From Proteles cristata cristata (Eukaryota; Chordata; Mammalia; Carnivora; Hyaenidae), in the NCBI GenBank assembly GCA_017311185.1, contig JAESUZ010002393.1, forward strand, positions 1 through 64,000: DNA of 64,000 nucleotides, written 5' to 3'. Every line of letters starts with the position of its first letter. The first letter of the stretch is position 1. This document shows positions 56,190 to 64,000 of this stretch, in pieces. The translations under genes were made by a program, and so were the position numbers. The notes under the pieces were generated by a model. That model had not been told where the DNA came from and did no database searches. It saw nothing but the letters and a program-made list of their open reading frames with translations.

Positions 56190-59100
56190 CTGAAACGGGA
56201 AACAGAGTCAGGGCCACAGCCCGCGGAAGCACCACGACGCTCAAGGGGCCGCACATGGTGCGGCCCAGGCTTCCCCTGCGGGCGCAAGCCACGAAGCTGG
56301 CTTCTAGCGGATCCAGGAAGGACACGCCCCCGCCCGGCGCACACAGCGCGGCCACGGCTCTTCACCCGTTTTTCTGGTCGGTTCCCAGGTGCTCACGATG
56401 TGTTCGCTCTGGGTTCGGAGCCTGGGCACCAAGGACACTCGGATCAGGACGTGGGCCCTGTCCGCTACTGTAAACTAATGGGGGAAAAAGAAGTGCACGC
56501 GGAGACCAGACCTGGTCAACTGACCGAAAGCTGGTGTAGACAGTGTGTCCAGGCAGAAGCCAGTTTCCTTGGAACTGGCCTACTTTTCTGGATCCAGGGG
56601 GCGTGATGCAGAAGATATGGCTGCTCAGGGCGCCAAGTGTTGCAGAGCTTGTAGCTGTAAAAACACAGAACCGAACGCGATGGGACCAGATGTCTTGACC
56701 CTCAGCTGCGTGGCTCTTAATTTCTCTGGGCACCTGTCTGTCGGCAGCAGTCGCTAGATGTGGACGAGGAAATGCCTCCGGGACGTTCCCTCCCACAAAG
56801 ACAACCACGTGGGCCAGCATCTCACCCATCTATGTTGTGGCAAAATGACCGTGATTTTGAGGAAAAACGTTTCCAGTGACCGACCCCAGCTGCTTTGCTG
56901 TGCCCGAAGGGAAGAGTCGCACCTGGAACATCTCGTGTGTGGCCCTTCAGTGTGTTGTATGTGGACACAGGTTGGTCCCACAAACAAAACACACGCACGC
57001 AGGTCCAGGTCCCCAGTGGTCAGGCACCCCGACGTCGCCCAGGATTGGCACGCGGCCCCTGCCATCCCAAGTGAGCACCAGCTCAGGCCCCACAAGGGCC
57101 AGGACAGGCCTGCCCGCGCCTCCTCCCCCGGCAGCCGCCCCGGGCTTAATGGCTCCCGGGAGAAGGAAGGGAGCTCACATCGGTCCTGTCGGCTCCTCAT
57201 GCCTTTCGTCACAGTCTGGACCAGCACTGACTTGAATCGTTCTGTTCACTCAACAAGCACCTACTATGTTCGTGTCGGTCCTCAAACCATGGAAAGCCGG
57301 TGCCTGGGTGGGCACTGTGGGAAGGGAGGGATCACCCTCAGGGTCTGCCTGGCCCAGGAGGGCCAGCGATGGGCTGTGACCAGAAGCGGGGAACTGGGTT
57401 ATTACTGTCACGTATCTTCTGTGGCCCCTGCAGGAGCCCCTGAGGGAACCAGCCGACGGCCTTCTGTGCAGATGACTGAGAACCACGCAAGCCGGGCAGT
57501 GGAGGATGCTGTTTGCATGACACACCCTCGACCCTCCAAGGCAGGCCCTCCTCACCAGTGCCTGACGCTGGGACCCCCACCCAGTCCCTCCAGTTTCCTT
57601 GCACAGGAAAGAAGTGAATTTAAGTGGCCCAATCCAGAAAACGTCAAATGCAAACTGCTTTTATTTGGAGACAATCATGGAATATTGAATGCATATTTTT
57701 GTGCTAAAGTTATCCTAATATGGACATTTCAGCATGATATAAAATTTACGTTTGTGAAATACTTATCTAGCTAAAATACGGTGTGTGAGGGGTGGGAGGA
57801 GGAGGGGTAGTTCTGGCTCAAGCGCATGGTTTCAGTATTTCCGAACTTTCCGCTAGATCAGATATTGTCTGTGCAACAGGTGGGGGATGTTACCCCAGAC
57901 CCTGCCCCCGGCAGCCATTTACGTGCTCTCGTTCACCTCAACTCTGGAGCGCCAAGGCTGCAAGGTCACTTGAATTTCTAAACTTAGGGTGAGAAGCACA
58001 CACTGGGACTCCAGGAGGCGAGCTTGGTTGGGAGGAGGGAGGAGGGAGAGAGACGGAGTTTTTTCACTGAGAACAAAGTCCTCTAAAGTGACACTTGGCC
58101 TTTGTTGCTTCTGTAGACATTCCTGCGTCTGCCCGGCTTGGGTCATCTCCAGTGGATCTGTTGTTAATATTTTTATGCAACATCATTTATGATATTAAAC
58201 TGATATAGTTTCTCCTTGCACGGTTTGGGAGACTGTCCTCTTTCATGTCTGGGGACAAGTACTATTTACCTGTGACAGGAAAGGATATTTTCGTGTTGTC
58301 TGTAAAATAATGTGTTTTAAACAACAGCAAAAGCAAACTGCCTATGAGGTCCTGTCTCTCAAGGGTGTAGGACGGGTGAACTAGGACAAGTACAGTAACC
58401 CTCCTCAGACACAGTTGCCTTTGGGAATAACTGGGTAAATTAACATGTAATTGAAACACTACTCATGTTCTTTCCTCCAGAGTGAATGTGTAGCTGGAGC
58501 TGTTTTAAAAACTGACATTCTAAGGCTTTTGTTTTATCTGTGTGTGTGTGACTGTACATTTTTATTACACACGTAGCATTCATAGAAAAGAAAGATAATG
58601 AAGGTCAGCAGAATGAAAACAAAAGCCACTAATAACTCCACCACTCAGAGCTAACCATAAGGCTTCTATAAGTCCTACCCTACTTGGTATGTACATTGGA
58701 TTTTTTTTTTTTCCTTGCTGTTCGCCATAGCTCAGCTTTGGACAGCATTCTTATTACAGGACTTACCTGAATTGAAAATTGGAGATGAGACTTTCATCTT
58801 ATATTTGAAGAAGCCAAGGTCTAGATTCGTGAAACCATTAGTCTGAAGCCCAAAGCCCCCAGCAGTTAGGGGCAGCACCCAAGCTTGGGTCTGCCATCTG
58901 GGGCACTGCTGTTTTGTCTCGGCTCACTGCTGCAGCCTCCTCCCCACACCCTGACCTTCACATCCACAGAATAACTGGATTAGCACTTCTGGTCCCAAAT
59001 ACCATCCATTTCAAAAATCACCAAAGGAGCCTAGACTAGCACTGTCCTTTGTCTAAACTTCAATTTACTACCCTGTTCCTTTCTATCTCAATAAGACTAT

Positions 59101-60049
59101 TTCCCAGTGTTTGATGCCCCACCCCATATCGCCATCACTCTCTATGCTTTGTTCACGCTGAATCTTCTGCAATGAATCTATCTAGACTTTAAGGTCAGTG
59201 CAAATGCTACTGTCCTTTGTGAGTCTGGGATGTGCCTACTGCCAGCCTCTCTGATCCTCCTTTGCAACAACTCCACCCTCCTCATCAAACACTATTTTAA
59301 AAACCATGCCCCATGACATTAAGCACATTCTGCTTTGTGATACAGCTTGGTGGGGGGGTGGTCAGGATCTTCTTCCTCTCATGAAATCAGTATTTTTGAA
59401 AATGCGGGGCCATGTGTCATTCACTCGGCATGTGCTCTGAGAGCATAGTCTATATTTGCTGGATGATTGCTCATAACCTGGAAATGTCTAGAAGTAATTT
59501 GTGTTACAGATAAACATTTTACATCAATGACAGCATCTCTCCCAAAAACGTGTTTGAGTCTTCTGGAAGTTGGGAGAATTGCTCTGAAAGGTAACATAAG
59601 GACTCTAGAATGGTTCGTTACATATTTCCTCACCACCTTCTTTCTTTCCGGGTTACCCTTCCAGCATGTCTACAATCCATGCCCGGTAAGTGCTGCAGCC
59701 ATTGCGACGGGATGGTGGCCTTAGGAGCCTGGGGGCGCAGCAACGGTTCAGAAAGCTCTTCTCCCTGACCTCCTCCTCTTCCTTCTGAGTCCAGACCCTG
59801 TGCCATCTCCTTGAGTCCTTCTTTGTCACTGTGTGAGAACTCCCGTGCTCGGGACGTGATACGAGCCGTCACTGGTGTGACCGGGGTGTTTCTAGAACCT
59901 GCCGTCCCAGGAGCTGTGAGCAGCTGCCAATTAGGGACCCGTCTCACACACATCACTATACACAGCCCTGTTCTGGGCTCTTGTGAGCACCTCCGAATCA
60001 AAGCTTTGAGAAAGCAGCCCTGGGACACACAGAGTAGTGGTTAATAGTA

Positions 60050-60088
60050 CTAGTTAGTAATACTCGTTAGTAGTACTCGTTAGTAGTA
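60050..60088. repeat. 13-bp repeat, three units
   Basis: ACTAGTTAGTAAT is followed by two perfect copies of ACTCGTTAGTAGT. Confidence 0.95.
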
Positions 60089-61184
60089 CTAGAAGGGAGC
60101 CCAACACATGCAGGTGGGATCCCCTGTGACGGGCACTGTGTAGAGTCAGTGCTCAGTGTTAGAGGATTCATTCTGAAGAGCTTAGATAAACTGATGCTGG
60201 TGGTACGGCTGGTTCCTAAGGAATGTTCGGAAGCATGTCTTTGATCTCTCAGAGCTGCTCACTGCACCCTTGGCATCTGTGGGTGACGGAGGGAGAGGTT
60301 CTGAAGGGTTCTTGGCCGGAAGAACCTGGCATTGCATGTCGATATTCTTGAACTCCCTCGGGGGATTTGACTCAAGCTGATTTTAGGTGAATCCTGAGGG
60401 GGAGCGATCTGAACTGTCGTGAATTCTGATACTTTCCTGGGACCCAGGCTTAATGTGCTTGCAGAGACAGTAATCCCCAGATCACACCATCTGTGGGAAA
60501 AGGCCGGCAGGTTCCAGAACGTGCCTTTCCCGGGCTGCAATCACAGCGGACCAGGCGCCGGCACTTCTTTTGTGGTTTTGGCCAGTGAGAAGGACGCCGG
60601 ATTCATGAGCTACCGGCCCGTCGGAGGTTCTCTGCTTCATCGCCCTCTTGCGGGCCCAGCCCCCCCTCACATCTTCTTTTTTCTAGCACACACTATCCAA
60701 CCATGGGCAGGAAGGTCACAAACACTTTCTGGGTCACAAGGATGATGTGCCACCAGATGGCTTTTCAAACAGTGTCGCTGTGTCAGATGAACGGGCCTCC
60801 ACAGTTAAGGGGTAATTTTACACGGAGCCCCAGACCTCTGGGACAGAAATGTGATTGCTCAGAGACACGTCCACAGTTTGTCAAGACGGCTTAAAGATTT
60901 TCTGCAGGGTTTTCTGATCGAATTGTCAATGCTGAGAGGTCAAGACAGTGATTTCTAGAAATACAGAGCATTTGGGACAGTCTGGAACATAACAGGGTTT
61001 GGCTAATAATGACAAGAGCACTTGGCATCTGCTGGAGATGACTTTGGCTCGCCCGCACAAAGCCTTCAGGAAAGCCTAAGGAGCTTTTGCTGAACTGGGA
61101 GGCAGTGAGATGGAGCAGGCACTGGACTTGATTTTGAAAGACTTCTTAACAATGTAATAAACAACGAGGACTGGTCCTCACGTA

Positions 61185-61330
61185 GCTGCTTCTGGGTTGT
61201 GCTTCTGGGCAAACCACCTAATCTCACTGACCTTTAGTTTACTGCTACATAAACTGAGAATCATAGTATGCCTTTCTGAGGGTTGACCGGGTCGGTACAT
61301 GCACTTTGTGAACTATAAAGTGTGTATAAG
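61185..61330 (+). repeat. MIR element
   Basis: GCTTCTGGGCAAACCACCTA, ATCTCACTGACCTTTAGTTT, CATAAACTGAGAATCATAGT, TGAGGGTTGACCGGG and ACTTTGTGAACTATAAAGTG follow the MIR order. It lies directly before a felid SINE. Confidence 0.75.
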
Positions 61331-61398
61331 CAGAAAGGATGGCTACCATGGCGGGTATCAGTTTTTCTTTAGAAAAAGAGGGAGTCTCTTATGGGGAT

Positions 61399-61605
61399 GG
61401 GGCACCTGAGTGGCTCAGTCAGTTGAGCGTCTGACTTCGGCTCAGGTCGTGATCTCATGGTTTGTGAGTTTGAGCCCCGCGTCGGGCTCTGTGCTGACAG
61501 CTTGGAGCCTAGAGCCTGCTTCGAATTCTGCGTGTGTCTCTCTCTCTGCTCCTCCCCTGTTCCTGTTCTCTCTCTTTCTCAAAAATAAACATTATAAAAA
61601 ATTAG
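61399..61605 (+). mobile_element. Felid tRNA-Lys SINE
   Basis: Head GGGGCACCTGAGTGGCTCAG, GAGTTTGAGCCCCGCGTCGG, CTCTGTGCTGACAGCTTGGA, a CT-rich tract and a tail AAAAATAAACATTATAAAAA. Older form without the four-base insertion. The target duplication is unclear. Confidence 0.95.
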
Positions 61606-63131
61606 AGAAAGGGGACTCTCTTCAATTCCCTTCCAGATCCCGTGGCTCTACCTCAGTCCTGGGGACATTTGCCGTTACCTAATGAACCACGACACAGTGC
61701 GTCTCTGCAAATACCAGCCACTGACTGCAGCCCGAAGGCGGCGTTCAAGGGGCCATTGCAGCGGCACCATTACTGGGGACATGCCACTTCTGTCAGCGAG
61801 CGTAGTGACACTGTCACGGATGCCACCAAAGACACGAGTAACAAGAAGCGCCATCAAAGCCATAGGTCGCAGCTTCAGGGCTGTGTCCTTTTAGGAGGGA
61901 CGGCGGCCTTCCTGAAGCACTCAGCTGCTGCGTCCTGAGGACAGAGCCAGCACGTGCTCTGGCTGTTGTACGACCCTGAAATCAGAGATGGTTCCAGAAT
62001 TCAGCCCGTCCTCTCTACGGGCCCCCTTCTGTTGACTCCTGCTTCTGGGGTGGGGGGTGTCTGACAGCCCGTCTTGAGAGAGGAGGCACTGGAAAATGCC
62101 GGGCAGAGCAGGTGCGACATCCAGTGGCTGCTCAGAGAGACGTGTGGAGAGCGGACGGTCACGGCCCCTGGCGCGTCTGGCCCCGCGCCGTCACACGGGG
62201 CCGTGACCAGAGACGGTTCCAGGGCTTCTATGTTTAGCGTCCACATCGAGGACCAGCTTCCAGGATCGCTAAGGAACTAATCCCACTTACTGAAACTCCT
62301 CCGTTTCACCACATTCAAGAAGCCCAGGTCCGCCTTTCGGTGCCGGCAGAGGCGCCGCTGCCGGGCTCCGAACGCAGGGATCACGGGGTGTGCGGGCTCG
62401 TCAGGGGTCCTTTGACTCGGCCGCGGTGCTGGGGCCCCTCCGGTTGGGCAGCGCTGGCGTGTTGGCGCCCCGTGGGTCCCGGCTGCTGCGGGCACCCTGC
62501 CACGGCCACGCGGAGCCCGGGGCCGCAGGCTTAGCTCCGCTACGCGTCAGAGACACGACAGGTCGCTCTTGCTCTCCTGCCAGCGATGAGGGGTGGGAGG
62601 TGTGAGCGGACGGCTGTCGGTACGAAGTACTGACACTCAGGAGGCTGGAGGGCCACGTACACACCAGCACGAGGGCGCCTCAGTCACCGTCTACGGCCGC
62701 CGGTCCCGGCAGCACGGCGCAGTGTCCTCACGGCGTCTGGGGGCCTCTCCTGCTTTGCGGGGCGATAGGAACCAAGTAGAAAGAGTCCCGACGAAACTGT
62801 TTCACCGCAGAAGCAACACCCTCCGGCTGTGGCTGGGGCACATTAAAGAAGGCTGGGGTGTGGGAAGACCCAAGTTTTGCGGGTGAAGCTTTGTTTCCGT
62901 TACTTTCTTTACACTGGCGCCTATCGTGCATTGCCTGACCGACGTGGCCATGGAGCCTCTGGTGAGAGGGAAGGGTACGAGTCGTGTAGGCTGCCCTTCC
63001 TCGTGAGGAGGCCGAGGCTTGCGCAGAAAGGTCAGCTGGCGGAGGAGAGCCTTTAAGAGCAAGGGGGAAGCTGTTTCCACCGCCATTTGGGGAAATGGGG
63101 AACTTCTCTCTCTTTAAAAGTAAATATCGTG

Positions 63132-63364
63132 GGGCGCCTGGGTGGCTTAGTCGGTTAAGCGTCCGACTTTCGCTTAGGTCATGATCTCGCGGTTCGTGGG
63201 ACTTTGGGCCCCCGCGTCGGGCTCTGTGCTGACTGCCAGCTCAGAGCCTGGAGCCTGTTTCAGTCTGTGACTCCCTCTCTCTCTGACCCTCCCCTGCTCA
63301 CTCTGAGCCTCTCTCTCTCTCTCTCTAGCTCAAGATAAATAAAAACGTTAAAAAAAATTTTAAA
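63132..63364 (+). mobile_element. Felid tRNA-Lys SINE (insertion subfamily), 16-bp perfect target duplication
   Basis: Head GGGCGCCTGGGTGGCTTAGT, variant CCGACTTTCGCTTAGGTCAT, insertion form GCTGACTGCCAGCTCAGAGC, CT tract and A-rich tail. The box B region is altered (GGGACTTTGGGCCCCCGCGT). AAAAGTAAATATCGTG is repeated exactly at 63116-63131 and 63365-63380, so the insertion is recent. Confidence 0.98.
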
Positions 63365-64000
63365 AAAAGTAAATATCGTGACTTGTCCTCGTTATGACAT
63401 TAAAGGGAAATGTTTATGTTAAATGGTTGAATTCCAAGCACAAAGTATGAAAGATGAAGGGGGCAGCTCCATGGGACCAGTGGTGTCACTCAGTTCATGC
63501 AGCCACAGGCCCATGGCCACGGCCGTGGCTTCGTTAAGAGAGGCTCTGCAGCTCTCTCTACAGAACGCTGCGTCCGACACACTTAGACGCTGTTTACCCA
63601 TACCGTGGGCAGGTGTGTTACAATACTTGAAATCCAAAACCAAAAACTCGGAATAGTTCCAGTTCCCAGGACAGATCTCGCTACCCGGGATTGGATCCAA
63701 GGGTCGTTTGCCATTTCTCAGCTTAGACAAGGTTTACCGGGAACCGGGCTCAGGAACCACACAGCGGGATGCCAGCTGCCACCTGAGTCTGACACAGCGT
63801 GACCCCGCACGGGAGGGGGGCCGGCCCAGGGCGGATGGTCTCCCAGCGGGTGGGGGTCGCGCTGCTGTGCTCTGTGAATGTGCAGCAGACACATGCCATG
63901 TTGTTAAGAACAGCACCGGGCGCAGACCCTGGCGAGGCCGGCTCGAAGCCGGCGCCTGGGCCGTCTGTGGGTGCTGTCCTTGGGGAAAGCAAACGCGGTT

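Larger units (their letters stand above)
56190..64000 (-). other. PTPRN2: PTPRN2 upstream intron, partial (at least 7.8 kb)
   Basis: From the acceptor above 56189 to the window edge. It holds two SINEs, a MIR and a short repeat, listed separately. Around 57600-59700 the DNA is AT-richer and CpG-poor compared with the rest, and 58980-59300 may contain an old L2-like remnant. No further PTPRN2 exon or other gene was recognised. Confidence 0.8.

Noticed and set aside
56190..64000. Upstream PTPRN2 exon carrying the juxtamembrane segment
   Set aside because: I looked for the expected peptide on the minus strand and saw no match with splice sites; it probably lies beyond the window.

Overview
This window is nuclear genomic DNA from a carnivoran mammal, most likely a felid. 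Fourteen copies of the tRNA-Lys-derived short interspersed element typical of cats lie on both strands; their head begins GGGGCGCCTGGGTGGCT and their body carries a GTCGGGCTCTGTGCTGA block. Older mammalian repeats (L1, MIR, MLT1-type LTR, Tigger-like DNA elements) fill in between. There are no bacterial-style operons. Nearly all long open reading frames are accidents of GC-rich or tandem-repeat DNA.

I can support one protein-coding gene: PTPRN2 (phogrin, IA-2beta), read from the minus strand. Eight coding exons, each with an intact acceptor and donor, splice in frame across 56189 to 4501 (780 bases, 260 codons). They give almost the whole intracellular pseudophosphatase domain. The terminal exon and 3' UTR should lie left of base 1. 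The exons for the extracellular, membrane and juxtamembrane parts should lie right of base 64000. The intron between exons 19896-20062 and 13792-13845 holds the microRNA gene MIR153-2 on the same strand, at 17298-17384.

Layout by region: 1-946 is a highly uniform 76-bp minisatellite that continues off the left edge. 4.5-21.1 kb carries six of the eight exons, MIR153-2, several SINEs, GC-shifted L1 remnants, a CACGCCCC-type array (14.1-14.4 kb), a TG/CA array (15.8-16.3 kb) and a Tigger-like element. 21.1-40.5 kb holds the exon at 33551-33628, a cluster of four alternating SINEs and three minisatellites. 40.6-56.0 kb is one large intron with a 1.6-kb C-rich array and a possible solitary LTR. 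56.2-64 kb is intron with a comparatively AT-rich part and two more SINEs.

The tandem arrays, GC-rich composition and CpG-rich old repeats fit a subtelomeric setting, which is where human PTPRN2 lies (7q36.3). The host gene and miR-153 belong together functionally: phogrin is a dense-core vesicle membrane protein of neuroendocrine cells, and miR-153 is a neural/endocrine microRNA made from the same transcript. I found no undescribed biological system. The most useful observations are a cysteine in the degenerate WPD loop, a GC-AG intron that splits the phosphatase signature, a candidate young SINE subfamily, the GC-shifted repeats, and arrays predicted to make G-rich nascent RNA.
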